This document shows, one piece after another, positions 16,580 to 25,629 of a stretch of DNA of 64,000 bases. The first letter of the stretch is position 1. Every line of letters begins with the position of its first letter. The stretch covers positions 124,001 through 188,000 of the forward strand of contig CAWDLK010000006.1 of the NCBI GenBank assembly GCA_963803165.1. The letters run 5' to 3'. The DNA comes from Changshengia sp963803165 (lineage in GTDB: Bacteria > Chloroflexota > Dormibacteria > Aeolococcales > Aeolococcaceae). A model generated the notes under the pieces. The model was not told where the DNA came from, made no database searches, and worked only from the letters and a program-made list of their open reading frames with translations. The position numbers and the translations under genes are program-made.

Positions 16580-16665
16580 TAGGATCGGCCACATCTCGGA
16601 CAGGAGTGGGCCGGCGCCGCGACAGGCGGGCCGGTGGCCGCCGGTGAGATCAGGAGGTACCGCCC
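16580..16665 (+). promoter_or_regulatory. metK promoter and structured leader
   Basis: A TAGGAT box (16580-16585) predicts a ~74-nt leader, exceptional here since most genes are leaderless. A strong hairpin pairs CCGGC/CCGC (16611-16620) with GCGG/GCCGG (16626-16634), one bulged G, loop GACAG. AGGAGG (16652-16657) precedes the GTG. A SAM-sensing role would be logical, but no known SAM riboswitch class is recognised. Confidence 0.4.
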
Positions 16666-17865
16666 GTGACCCCCCACCACCCGCACGGACCGCAGAAGCG
16701 GCTCTTCACCTCGGAATCGGTGACCGAGGGCCATCCCGACAAGATGGCCGACCAGATCAGCGACGCCGTGCTGGACGGGGTGCTGGCCAAGGATCCCCTC
16801 GGCCGGGTGGCCTGTGAGACCGCGCTCACCACCGGGTCGGTCCTGGTGTTCGGGGAGATCAGCACCCAGGCCTACGTCGACATCCCCGGCATCGTCCGCC
16901 AGACCATCCGCGACATCGGCTACACCCGGGCCAAGTTCGGCTTCGACTTCGAGACCTGCGGTGTCCTGGTGTCCATCGACGAGCAGTCCCCGGACATCGC
17001 CCAGGGGGTCAACACCGGGGGGGCGGGCGACCAGGGAATGATGGTCGGCTTCGCCTGCGACGAGACCCCGGAGCTGATGCCGGCTCCCATCCAGCTCGCC
17101 CATCACCTCGCCCGCCGGCTCTCCACGACCCGGCGCGACGGCACCCTGCGCTGGGCCCGCCCCGACGGCAAGACCCAGGTGACCATGGAGTACGACCCGG
17201 AGGGACGCCCCCGCCGGGTCGACACGGTGCTGGTCAGCGTCCAGCACTCCGACGAGGTCTCCAACGAGCAGATCTTCGCCGACGTCCAGGAGCACGTGGT
17301 CAACCCGATCATTCCCGCCGAGTGGCTGGACGCGGAGACCAAGCGCTTCGTGAACCCCACCGGGCGCTTCGTGGTCGGCGGACCCCAGGGCGACGCCGGT
17401 CTCACCGGGCGCAAGATCATCGTCGACACCTACGGCGGCTACGCCCGGCACGGCGGTGGCGCCTTCAGCGGCAAGGACCCGACCAAGGTCGACCGCAGTG
17501 CCGCCTACGCGGCCCGGTGGGTGGCCAAGAACATCGTCGCCGCCGGCCTCGCCACCAAGTGCGAGATCCAGGTCGCCTACGCGATCGGGGTGGCCAAGCC
17601 GGTGTCGGTGATGATCGAGGCGTTCGGGACGGAGCGGGTGCCGCTGGCCCAGATCGAGGCGCTGGTCGACGAGTACTTCGACCTCTCCCCGGTGGGCATC
17701 ATCAGCGCTCTTCAGCTCCGCCGTCCCATCTACCGCCAGGTGGCGGCCTTCGGCCACTTCGGGCGCAGCGACCTCGACCTCCCCTGGGAGCAGACGGGCC
17801 TGGCCGCGGAGCTGGCTGCCGAGGCCGGGGTCGCGCCGCTGGCCGGCGCGGTCCAGGCCGGATGA
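16666..17865 (+). CDS. metK: S-adenosylmethionine synthetase
   Basis: A 399-residue MetK making SAM from methionine and ATP in the cytoplasm. Signatures are TSESVTEGHPDKMADQISD, the metal/ATP residues in GGAGDQGMMVGFACDET and the P-loop-like GGAFSGKDPTKVDRSAAY. Length is standard. GTG 16666 carries AGGAGG at 8 nt. A short ORF (ATG 17862, 11 codons) overlaps its stop but does not reach manC. Position before a GDP-mannose cluster is probably coincidental. Confidence 0.96.
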   Translation: MTPHHPHGPQKRLFTSESVTEGHPDKMADQISDAVLDGVLAKDPLGRVACETALTTGSVLVFGEISTQAYVDIPGIVRQTIRDIGYTRAKFGFDFETCGVLVSIDEQSPDIAQGVNTGGAGDQGMMVGFACDETPELMPAPIQLAHHLARRLSTTRRDGTLRWARPDGKTQVTMEYDPEGRPRRVDTVLVSVQHSDEVSNEQIFADVQEHVVNPIIPAEWLDAETKRFVNPTGRFVVGGPQGDAGLTGRKIIVDTYGGYARHGGGAFSGKDPTKVDRSAAYAARWVAKNIVAAGLATKCEIQVAYAIGVAKPVSVMIEAFGTERVPLAQIEALVDEYFDLSPVGIISALQLRRPIYRQVAAFGHFGRSDLDLPWEQTGLAAELAAEAGVAPLAGAVQAG

Positions 17866-17910
17866 CGGCGCTCGGTGTGAACGCCGTCCCCCGCTGATCC
17901 CGGCGGCGCC

Positions 17911-19059
17911 GTGGGCTACCACACCCTGGTCCTGGCGGGTGGCAGCGGCACCCGGCTGTGGCCGCTGTCGCGGGCCGGCGTCCCCAAGCACCTGCTGAGC
18001 CTCGACGGCGGCGGCGGCACCCTGATCCGGGCCACGGTGGAGCGGGTGCTGCCGCTCGCCGACTCCGTCCACATCGTCACCACGGCCGCCCAGGCCGCCG
18101 CCTGCCGGGAGGCGCTGGAGGGACTGGCCCTCCCCGCCGACGCGGTGATCGCCGAGCCGGAGCCGCGGGGGACGGGCCCCGCCCTGGGTCTCGCCACCGC
18201 CTGGATCGCCCAGGAGGACCCCGACGCGGTGATCTCCTCGGTCCACGCCGACCACCACGTCGAGGACGCCGAGGGCTACTGCGCCGCGGTGCTGGCCGCC
18301 GCCGGCTGGGCGTCGGTCACCGCAGGGCTGGCCACGGTGGGGGTCAGCCCGACCGCTCCGTCCACCGGGCTCGGCTACGTGGCGGTGGCGGCGACCCCGC
18401 TCGGCGGGGAGCGCTGGCAGCCCCCGCCCGGCACCCGCCCCGCAGCCTCCCAGCGCGCTGCGGCCGCCGCGCTGCCCGCCTTCCCCGCCGAGGGGTTCGT
18501 CGAGAAGCCCTCTCTCGAGGTGGCCCGGAGCTACCTCGCCGGGGGCCGCCACCTCTGGAACAGCGGCCTCTTCGCCTGGCCCGCCCGGGTCTTCGCGGAG
18601 GAGCTGGCCACCGCCGACCCGGCGCTCGCCGGGAGGGTCGCGGCGGTGGCCGCCGCGCGGCGCCGGGGCCAGGAGGCCGAGGCCGCCGCCCTCTACGCGG
18701 AGATCGAGCCGGTGGCCGTGGACACCCTGGTGTTCGAGCGGACCCGGCGGCTCACCGTGGTGCGAGGCGCCTTCGCCTGGTCGGACCTCGGCAGCTTCGC
18801 CGATCTCCACGCGGTCCGGCTGCGGGGCGGCGGCGCCGACCCGGCGGGGAACGTCCTCGAGGGGGAGGTGGTCGCCCTGGACGCCACCGGAAGCTTCGTG
18901 CTGGCCCGCGGCGGCCGGCTGGTGGCGGTGGTGGGGATCGAGGGGCTGGCCGTGGTGGACAGCGGCGACGCCCTGCTGGTGGTCCCCCTCAGCCAGACCC
19001 AGAGGGTCAAGGAGATCGTGGCCCGCCTCCGGGAGGAGGGTCGGTCCGACCTGCTCTGA
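17911..19059 (+). CDS. manC: Mannose-1-phosphate guanylyltransferase
   Basis: A 382-residue nucleotidyltransferase forming GDP-mannose from mannose-1-phosphate and GTP. The pyrophosphorylase signature LAGGSGTRLWPLSR is at the N-terminus, followed by the sugar-binding EKPSLEVA, HLWNSGLFAW and FAWSDLGSFADLH. It lacks the C-terminal isomerase domain of bifunctional ManC/AlgA; a separate cupin of that type is encoded two genes on. GTG 17911 is the first plausible start after metK. Confidence 0.92.
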   Translation: MGYHTLVLAGGSGTRLWPLSRAGVPKHLLSLDGGGGTLIRATVERVLPLADSVHIVTTAAQAAACREALEGLALPADAVIAEPEPRGTGPALGLATAWIAQEDPDAVISSVHADHHVEDAEGYCAAVLAAAGWASVTAGLATVGVSPTAPSTGLGYVAVAATPLGGERWQPPPGTRPAASQRAAAAALPAFPAEGFVEKPSLEVARSYLAGGRHLWNSGLFAWPARVFAEELATADPALAGRVAAVAAARRRGQEAEAAALYAEIEPVAVDTLVFERTRRLTVVRGAFAWSDLGSFADLHAVRLRGGGADPAGNVLEGEVVALDATGSFVLARGGRLVAVVGIEGLAVVDSGDALLVVPLSQTQRVKEIVARLREEGRSDLL

Positions 19060-19133
19060 GCGGCCGGTCGGCCCGGCTCGCCCCCTCCTCGGGGGCGGCG
19101 GGACGCGCCCCGGGCGGGGCACAATGGCTGCCC

Positions 19134-20588
19134 ATGACCTCGCCCATCAACTTCGGCACGGACGGATGGCGTGCCGTCGTCGCCGACGATTTCACCTATG
19201 AGAGGGTTCGCGCCGTCGCCCAGGGGGTGGCCTGGTACCTGGAGGGAGACCCCCGCGGCGCGGTCGTCGGGCACGACACCCGCTTCTCGGCGGAGCTCTT
19301 CGCCCGGGAGGTGGCGCGGGTGCTGGCGGCCAACGGCCACCACGTGCTCCTCCTCGACCACCCGGTGCCGACGCCGACCATCACCTGGACCGTGGTCGAG
19401 CGGCACCAGGCGGGCGCGGTGGCGGTGACGGCCAGCCACAACCCCGCCGAGTTCAACGGCCTGAAATACAAGCCCGACTACGGCGGCTCGGCGTCCCCGG
19501 AGGTGGTCGCCAAGCTCGAGGAGCTCACCGGTCGCGCCCTGCGCGAGGGGGTCGTCGCCGTGCCCTTCGAGGAGGCGGTGGCGAGCGGCAGGGTGGAGGT
19601 GGTCGACCCCGTCCCCGACTACCTGCGCCAGGTGGGCCGGCTGGTCGACCTGCCCCGGCTCCGCGACGCGGGCCTGCGCATCCTCCACGAGCCGATGTAC
19701 GGCTCGGGGAGGGGCCTGATCCAGGCCGCCGTCGGCGGCGGCGGCAAGACCACCGTGACCGAGCTGCACGCGGAGCGCAACCCGGGCTTCGGGGGGATGC
19801 ATCCCGAGCCCATCGGCAAGTACATGCCCGAGGCGACTGCGACCATGGCGGCGGGGGGCTACGACCTCTGCATCGCCAACGACGGCGACTCCGACCGGGT
19901 GGGCATCATCGATGAGACCGGCCGCTTCATCACCCAGCTCGAGGTGATGGCGCTGCTCGCCATGTACCTGCTGGAGAAGCGCGGTCTGCGCGGCCACCTG
20001 ATCCGGTCGCTCACCAGCGGCGTCATGCTCGACCGCCTGGGGGAGCGGTTCGACGTCCCGGTCATCGAGACGCAGGTCGGCTTCAAGTACATCGGGCCCA
20101 AGATGATCGAGACCGACGCCCTGCTCGCCGGCGAGGAATCGGGTGGCTTCGCGTTCCGGGGGCACATCCCCGAGCGCGACGGCATCGTCGCCGGGCTCAC
20201 CGTCGCCGAGATGGTGGTGGCCTACGGCATGCCGCTCTCCGGGGTGCTCCAGCACCTCTTCGACCTGGTCGGCCGGCACAGCTACTCGCGGCACGACATC
20301 CGCTTCGAACGCGCCGACTACGAGGAGCGCAAGCAGCAGGTCGAGGCACGGATGCGGGGACAGCAGCCGCGTCAGATCGCCGGCGTCGACGTGGTGGGCA
20401 CCCGGAGCGACGACGGCTTCAAGTTCCTGCTGGCTGACGCCAGCTGGGTCCTGGTGCGGATGAGCGGCACCGAGCCCCTGATGAGGGTCTACGCGGAGGC
20501 GGGCTCGCCGGAGCGCGTCGAGGAGCTGCTCGCCGCCATGGAGAAGATGGTGGGGATCGCGTCGCCTCCCGCCGGAGCCAGCGGGTGA
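19134..20588 (+). CDS. Phosphomannomutase/phosphoglucomutase
   Basis: A 484-residue alpha-D-phosphohexomutase interconverting hexose-6- and hexose-1-phosphates. The phosphoserine loop is TASHNPAEFNG, the Mg loop DGDSDRVG, the sugar-binding loop GEESGGFA and the phosphate-binding RMSGTEPLMR. Flanked by ManC and a phosphomannose-isomerase-like cupin, it likely supplies mannose-1-phosphate, though glucose phosphate is also plausible. ATG 19134 lies 8 nt after a CACAAT box. Confidence 0.93.
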   Translation: MTSPINFGTDGWRAVVADDFTYERVRAVAQGVAWYLEGDPRGAVVGHDTRFSAELFAREVARVLAANGHHVLLLDHPVPTPTITWTVVERHQAGAVAVTASHNPAEFNGLKYKPDYGGSASPEVVAKLEELTGRALREGVVAVPFEEAVASGRVEVVDPVPDYLRQVGRLVDLPRLRDAGLRILHEPMYGSGRGLIQAAVGGGGKTTVTELHAERNPGFGGMHPEPIGKYMPEATATMAAGGYDLCIANDGDSDRVGIIDETGRFITQLEVMALLAMYLLEKRGLRGHLIRSLTSGVMLDRLGERFDVPVIETQVGFKYIGPKMIETDALLAGEESGGFAFRGHIPERDGIVAGLTVAEMVVAYGMPLSGVLQHLFDLVGRHSYSRHDIRFERADYEERKQQVEARMRGQQPRQIAGVDVVGTRSDDGFKFLLADASWVLVRMSGTEPLMRVYAEAGSPERVEELLAAMEKMVGIASPPAGASG

Positions 20589-20986
20589 GCGACGCGGCGG
20601 CGGACTCCCCCGACGTCCATCCCGCCGGCTACGGGCGGGTCGAGAAGCCGTGGGGATACGAGCTGCGCTGGGCGATCACCGACCGCTACCTGGGCAAGGT
20701 GATCCACATCGACGCCGGTCACGCGCTCTCCCTCCAGTACCACGTCCAGAAGGACGAATCCATCCACGTGCTCTCGGGAGTCCTCGACCTGGTGCTCGAG
20801 GGAGCCGACGGCGAGCTCCGCACCCACCGGTTGACCCCCGGCATGAGCGCGCGCGTCCGCAGCGGCCGGCGTCACCGCATGGTCGCCGTGGAGGACACCG
20901 ATCTCCTGGAGGCCTCCTCGCCCGAGGTCGACGACATCGTGAGACTCGAGGATCGCTATGGCCGTGAAGGGACCTCCGCCCCCTGA
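20585..20986 (+). CDS. Cupin of mannose-6-phosphate isomerase type II family
   Basis: A 133-residue cupin matching the C-terminal PMI domain of bifunctional ManC: EKPWGYELRWAITDRYLGK, LSLQYHVQKDESIHVLSG and the second metal motif RVRSGRRHRMVA. Two cupin motifs with His/Glu ligands are visible. It should isomerise fructose-6-phosphate to mannose-6-phosphate, completing GDP-mannose synthesis with the two preceding genes. GTG overlaps the mutase stop as GTGA. Confidence 0.85.
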   Translation: MSDAAADSPDVHPAGYGRVEKPWGYELRWAITDRYLGKVIHIDAGHALSLQYHVQKDESIHVLSGVLDLVLEGADGELRTHRLTPGMSARVRSGRRHRMVAVEDTDLLEASSPEVDDIVRLEDRYGREGTSAP

Positions 20987-21900
20987 GCGTCCCCGGCGGG
21001 GCCGGCTGACGGCGCCGTCGCCCCGCCGGCGGGCGGCGGACCCTCCGGAGAGCGACGCCTCCGCCCGCCAGGCCCTGCGCGGACACGCCTTCTACGCGGA
21101 CGAGGCCCGCCGTGCCCTGGGGATCTCGACCACGGAGCCGCGCCTCGCCGACGTCCCCTTTCCGATCATCCACGCGGCCCTCGGGGTGGCGGCCTGCGCG
21201 GTGGCGGTCGCCCTCCGCCCCGGGGCGGTCGGGCTGCTGGGCTCGGTCGTCGGGGTGGCCGCCCTCTGCGCCGTCACCGGCGGGGCCCTCGCCCTCTACG
21301 ACCGGCTCGTCTACCCGGCCCCGCTGCGCCCCACCCTCGAGTTCGATCGCGCTCCCGGTGGCGGCCCTGGGAGCCTTCTCCCTGGTGCTCGCCGCCACCC
21401 TCGCCATCGAGACCCGGCTGGTGGCGGCGGTGGTCACCGTCGCGGTCTGCGGCGGGCTTCCCCACCTCGGGGGGCTGCGGGCCAGCGGCCGGGAGGGGTG
21501 GGGGGCGCGCTTCCTGCGCGATGCCGCCGCGATCGCCGTGCTGGCGCCCGTCTTCCTCGCCGCCGCCAGCACGGCCCTCCCGCTCGGCCTCCGGGTCGCC
21601 GTGACCGCGGTCGGGGTGGTCCTGGTGACCCTCGACGGCCTCCAATCCGAGGCGATCCCCCGCGGCCACGCGTGGGCCCTGGCGCTGCTGACCGCGGTGG
21701 TGGTGACCGGGGCGCTGGTCGGGGTGGTCCGAGCGCTCTCCACCCCGGGGGTGGTGGCCGCGGTGACCCTGGTGATCTGGTACGGGACCCGCGGGGTGGC
21801 CGCCAGCACCGTCTACCCCCCACGGCGGCTCTCCGGCGCTGTGGAGCACCTGGCGGTCGCGGCCATCGCGCTCTGCGGCGTCTACCTGGTGGCGCGCTGA
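20958..21900 (+). pseudogene. Polytopic membrane protein gene, frameshifted
   Basis: The ATG overlaps the cupin gene by 29 nt. A basic 60-residue head leads to helices HAALGVAACAVAVAL and SVVGVAALCAVTGGALALY. Near 21340-21350 the hydrophobic reading shifts by one base (after RPTLEFD, continuing as IALPVAALGAFSLVLAA) and four to five more helices follow to TGA 21900. One extra base explains the break. If repaired it would be a ~314-residue integral membrane protein of unknown function, co-transcribed with GDP-mannose genes, so a role in glycan export or assembly is possible. Confidence 0.65.
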
Positions 21901-21949
21901 CGCGCTCCCTCTTGGCGCCGGGGGTACGGGGGACTAAGTTTTTACCACA

Positions 21950-22519
21950 GTGCCGAGGATCCTGCCTAGACGCAAACGTCCCTCTGATCCGGGACAACGG
22001 GGAGTTCCCAGCCACCCCCCCGAGGGCGCAGGCTCAGTGGAGCCCGGCTTTGACGCGCGCTCGGAGGTGGACCAGGTGGCCAGTGGCATCGTCCCCCGCC
22101 CACGGGTGGGACGGGCGCCGCGCGTCCTCGTGGTCGAGGACCATCGCTACCTGGGGGGCCTGCTGCGCGACGTGCTCCCCCAGGGCGGTTTCGAGGTGAG
22201 CCTGGTCACCGACACCAGCGCCCTCGAGGAGGCCCTGGAGACCTTCGAACCCGATGTCATCCTGGCGGATTTCCGGCTCCGCGGCGAGGACGGGCTCGAC
22301 CTCTGCCGCAAGGTGCGCGCCAACCCCCTGCGCGGCGACGTCCCGGTGATCCTCCACACCGCCATCGACCCGCGCAACCTCCGACTTCAGGAGGCGCTCA
22401 CCCTGCCGGGGGTCACCCTGCTGCTCAAGCCCGCCGACTTCCAGACCATGGTCGCCCTGCTCCGTCAGCAGATCTCGGAGCGGGACGAAGGCCAGGAGGC
22501 CGCCACCCTCTCCAGCTGA
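21950..22519 (+). CDS. Stand-alone response regulator receiver protein
   Basis: A 189-residue protein with a ~60-residue basic, Pro-rich N-terminus and one receiver domain: acidic pocket VVEDHRYL, phospho-acceptor Asp107 in VILADFRLRGEDG, and Lys in LLLKPADF. No output domain. It converges on a diguanylate cyclase gene, which could be its partner or share a signal; this is inference. GTG 21950 is the listed start; an internal start near the receiver domain cannot be excluded. Confidence 0.82.
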   Translation: MPRILPRRKRPSDPGQRGVPSHPPEGAGSVEPGFDARSEVDQVASGIVPRPRVGRAPRVLVVEDHRYLGGLLRDVLPQGGFEVSLVTDTSALEEALETFEPDVILADFRLRGEDGLDLCRKVRANPLRGDVPVILHTAIDPRNLRLQEALTLPGVTLLLKPADFQTMVALLRQQISERDEGQEAATLSS

Positions 22520-22552
22520 TCCCGCGACGCCGCGAGGGAGGTCGCGCGACCC

Positions 22553-23338
22553 TCAGCTGCGGGCCCGGATCGCGCCCCGGCGGGCGTAGAGGGCCGCGTC
22601 GGCCCGGCCGACCAGGCTGGCGGCGGTGTCACCGTCCTCGAGCGCCGCCAGCCCGGTGCTCACGGTGCGGCCCGAGGTCCGGTCGCGGACGTGCTGCTCG
22701 ATGTCGGCGAGGGTGCGCTCCGCCTCGCCCCGGGTGGCGTCGGGGAGGACGCAGACGAACTCGTCGCCTCCCCAGCGGATGACCAGGTCGTAGGCGCGCA
22801 GCCGCTCCCGGATGGCACCCACCACGTTGGCGAGGAGGCTGTCACCGGCCGCATGACCTTCGGTGTCATTGATCCGCTTGAGGCCGTCGACGTCGATGAA
22901 GATCGCCGCCACCCCCTTGCCGCCGAAGCGGTGGTAGCGGGCGATCTCCCGCGTCATCGCCTGGAGGCCCGCGCCGCGGCGCAGGGCGCCGGTGAGGTCG
23001 TCGACCGCCGCCGCCGCGGAGAGGCGCTGGATCTGGCGCACCAGCGCGCGCAGCCGCTCCAGCGCCGCGGTGACGCCGTCGTCGTCCAGGCTCGCCAGCT
23101 CCGCCTGACGCACCCCGAGGGCGGTCGAGAGCAGCTCACGGGCGAGCTCCGGGCCGACCGGCTCCTCTGTCTCGAGTCGGTGCCCGGTCGCCCACCCCAC
23201 CAGGTCGACGGGCAGGTCGGGCGCATCCTCGGGGGCGCGCTCAGGGTCGGCGGGAGCGGGGCGCGGCGGCACGCGCGCGGAATCGAGCTTGGAGTGCGAG
23301 ACGCCGAGGATGCGCCGCCGCGTCGGCTCGCTAGGCAT
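22553..23338 (-). CDS. Diguanylate cyclase (GGDEF domain)
   Basis: A 261-residue protein with a ~110-residue helical N-terminus lacking membrane segments and a C-terminal GGDEF domain. The active loop is intact (RWGGDEFVCVLP), the substrate block is IFIDVDGLKRINDTEGHAAG, so c-di-GMP synthesis is expected. No RxxD inhibitory site is obvious. Regulation may come from the N-terminal helices or the adjacent receiver protein. Start ATG 23338. Confidence 0.88.
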   Translation of the reverse strand: MPSEPTRRRILGVSHSKLDSARVPPRPAPADPERAPEDAPDLPVDLVGWATGHRLETEEPVGPELARELLSTALGVRQAELASLDDDGVTAALERLRALVRQIQRLSAAAAVDDLTGALRRGAGLQAMTREIARYHRFGGKGVAAIFIDVDGLKRINDTEGHAAGDSLLANVVGAIRERLRAYDLVIRWGGDEFVCVLPDATRGEAERTLADIEQHVRDRTSGRTVSTGLAALEDGDTAASLVGRADAALYARRGAIRARS

Positions 23339-23534
23339 GCACCCCCCGGAACTCCCTCACGGTCCCACCATTGAACCGATTCATGATGCCACAGCTTCCA
23401 CGGTTTGACACGATTCGTGCGCCCGGAACCCCGCCGCCGGCGACGGGGTGGCCGTCCCGGCCCGAGTAAGCTATCGACCCGTCGCGGGCCTCCTCGCCGG
23501 GGCCCTCCGCCGCCCGGGGGCTCCCACCCTCTCC

Positions 23535-24284
23535 GTGAACAACCTCGCCGGTCTCGCCAGCGACCTGAGCTTCGCCTTCGCCCTGGTGGTGGCTGCGCGG
23601 TGGTTGACCAGCCGGCGGCCGAGCTTCGCCTTCTGGGCCCTCGGCTTGCTGATCTTCGCGGCCGCCGCCGCGGCCCAATCCCTGGGGGAGAGCGAGGGCT
23701 TCGAGCGGCACGTGGTCCTCTTCCGCCTCTTCTACCTCCTCGGTGGCGCGCTCGGCGTGATCTACCTCGCCCTGGGGACCCTCTACCTGCTCGCCCCGCG
23801 CCGGGTCGCCCGCATCTGCACGCTGCTCCTGCTCGTCCTCACCGCCGGCGTGGCGATCGACGCCTTCGCCGCCCCCGTGGCCACCGCGGAGCTCGCCACC
23901 CCGTGCGGTCTCTTCGGCGGCGCCTACAGCCCGGCGGCCCCGGTGGCGCTGGCCGCGGTCCTCTTCAACATCGTCGGCACCCTGGTCTTCGTGGGCGGTG
24001 CCGGCTGGTCGGCATGGCGCTTCATCCGCGAGCGCGCCCAGCTCGACCGCATCGTCTGCAATGCGCTGCTCACCGCCGGGGCGCTGGTGATCGCGATCGG
24101 CTTCAGCGCGGCGAAGGTCACCAACGCCACCGGCGCCTGCTCCTCCACCTCCCTCGATTACCTCGGCGCCTACGAGGCGATCGGCATAGCGGTGATGTTC
24201 GCCGGCTTCCTCTCGCTCGGCGTGGTCGGCCGTCGCTCCCCGGGGAGGAGTAACCTGCCCCAGGCGGGCGTCGGCGCCCCCTGA
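23535..24284 (+). CDS. Seven-helix membrane protein of unknown function
   Basis: Seven hydrophobic helices follow one another with short loops, for example LSFAFALVVAARWL, FWALGLLIFAAAAAA, GALGVIYLALGTLYLL and a final VMFAGFLSLGVVG. Cys residues occur in the external loop before helix 5 and near helix 7. Topology recalls small 7TM sensory modules but no signature is recognised. GTG 23535 is chosen because the stretch before it is Pro/Arg-rich and a TAAGCT box (23467-23472) lies within it; GTG 23448 is the alternative. Confidence 0.65.
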   Translation: MNNLAGLASDLSFAFALVVAARWLTSRRPSFAFWALGLLIFAAAAAAQSLGESEGFERHVVLFRLFYLLGGALGVIYLALGTLYLLAPRRVARICTLLLLVLTAGVAIDAFAAPVATAELATPCGLFGGAYSPAAPVALAAVLFNIVGTLVFVGGAGWSAWRFIRERAQLDRIVCNALLTAGALVIAIGFSAAKVTNATGACSSTSLDYLGAYEAIGIAVMFAGFLSLGVVGRRSPGRSNLPQAGVGAP

Positions 24285-24304
24285 GCGCCGTCATCGCCCC
24301 ACGC

Positions 24305-24322
24305 ATGGAGTCGCTGGGTTGA
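24305..24322 (+). CDS. Five-codon upstream ORF overlapping an aminotransferase start
   Basis: ATG 24305 opens a five-codon ORF (MESLG) whose TGA overlaps the TTG start of the aminotransferase (TTGA, 24319-24322). No -10 box or SD is obvious before it. It is listed because it repeats the overlap seen at 328, 7604, 12204 and 28609, but on its own could be chance. Confidence 0.2.
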   Translation: MESLG

Positions 24323-25629
24323 AGCCATCCGACGTCGATAGCCGTCTGTCCGTCGCCACCCTCCTGGAGAAGGACCGCGAGCTGATCTCGCCCGCCTTCG
24401 GCCGGAGCTCGGACCTCGTGGTCGACACCGCCGAGGGTGCCTGGCTGCACACCCTCGACGGCCAGTCGGTGCTCGACTTCACCTCCGGCATCGGGGTCAC
24501 CAACCTCGGCCACCGCCACCCCGCGGTGGTGCGCGCCGTGCACGAGCAGGTGGACCGTCTCTGGCACGTCTCGGGCACCGCTCACCACCCTCAGCTGACC
24601 GCCGCCGCCGAGGCCCTGGTGGGGGTGGTCCCTCCTGGCCTCGGCTCGGTGTTCTTCGGCAACAGCGGGGCCGAGGCGGTGGAGGCGGCGCTCAAGCTGG
24701 CCCGCCGGGCCACCGGGCGCAGCGAGATCATCGCCTTCCTGGGCGGCTTCCACGGCCGCACCTACGGGGCGGTCACCCTCACCGCCAGCCGGGCCAAGTA
24801 CAAGACCCAGATGGGGCCCTTCCTCCCCGGCGTCCACCACGTCCGCTACCCGTACTGCTTCCGGCTCTGCAGCCATGAGCCGGGCCAGCCGTGCCCGATC
24901 GCCGCAGGTGAGGACCTCGACCGGCTGTTCCAGACCCTGGTGCCGCCGGACTCCGTGGCCGCCATCGTCGTCGAGCCGATCCAGGGGGAGGGCGGCTACG
25001 TGGTGCCGCCGGATGGTTTCCTGGGCCGGTTGCGCGAGATCTGCGACGAGCACGGCATCCTGCTGGTGGCCGACGAGGTGCAGACCGGCTTCGGACGCAG
25101 CGGCCGGATGTTCGCCGTCGAGCACTCCGGGGTGCTCCCGGACATCATGTGCATGGCCAAGGGCCTGGGCAACGGTCTGCCCATCGGGGCGATGGTCGCC
25201 ACGGGCTCGGTGGCGTCGAGGTGGCACGAGGGCGAGCACGGCACCACCTACGGCGGCAACGCCGTGGCCTGCGCCGCCGCCGTCGCGGTGATCGACACGC
25301 TGTGCCGCGAGCGGCTCCCCGAACGGGCGGCCGCACTGGGAGAGGGTGTGCTGGAGCGGGCTCGCGGCTGGCAGGCGCGGCATCCCCGGCTCGCCGACGT
25401 GCGCGGGCGAGGCTTCATGATCGGGCTCGAGTTCATGGAGGGGGGCCGCCCTGCGCCCGAGATCACCAAGCGGGTGATCCACGCCGCCCAGGAGCGAGGT
25501 CTGCTGATCCTCAGCTGCGGGGTCGACGAGAACGTGATCCGGCTCATCCCACCGCTCACCATCCCCGAGGAGGAGCTGGACAAGGGCCTGGAGATCCTCG
25601 AGGCCGCGCTGGCGGCGGCGGGGGCGTGA
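24319..25629 (+). CDS. Class III PLP-dependent aminotransferase
   Basis: A 436-residue acetylornithine/4-aminobutyrate-type aminotransferase. Blocks are DFTSGIGVTNLGHRHPAVV, FFGNSGAEAVEAALKLAR, GGFHGRTYGAVTLT, VADEVQTGFGRSG and the PLP lysine 281 in MAKGLGNGLPIGA. It would move an amino group from an omega-amino acid such as GABA to 2-oxoglutarate. TTG start is decided by family length and overlap with the upstream mini-ORF. The next gene overlaps its stop. Confidence 0.9.
   Translation: MKPSDVDSRLSVATLLEKDRELISPAFGRSSDLVVDTAEGAWLHTLDGQSVLDFTSGIGVTNLGHRHPAVVRAVHEQVDRLWHVSGTAHHPQLTAAAEALVGVVPPGLGSVFFGNSGAEAVEAALKLARRATGRSEIIAFLGGFHGRTYGAVTLTASRAKYKTQMGPFLPGVHHVRYPYCFRLCSHEPGQPCPIAAGEDLDRLFQTLVPPDSVAAIVVEPIQGEGGYVVPPDGFLGRLREICDEHGILLVADEVQTGFGRSGRMFAVEHSGVLPDIMCMAKGLGNGLPIGAMVATGSVASRWHEGEHGTTYGGNAVACAAAVAVIDTLCRERLPERAAALGEGVLERARGWQARHPRLADVRGRGFMIGLEFMEGGRPAPEITKRVIHAAQERGLLILSCGVDENVIRLIPPLTIPEEELDKGLEILEAALAAAGA

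Noticed and set aside
17862..17897. 11-codon ORF overlapping the metK stop as a coupling ORF for manC
   Set aside because: It ends 13 nt before the manC GTG, so the tight stop-start overlap of the other cases is missing.
16429..19122. 897-codon minus-strand ORF opposite metK and manC
   Set aside because: Antisense shadow of two well-supported genes; no domain or start signal.
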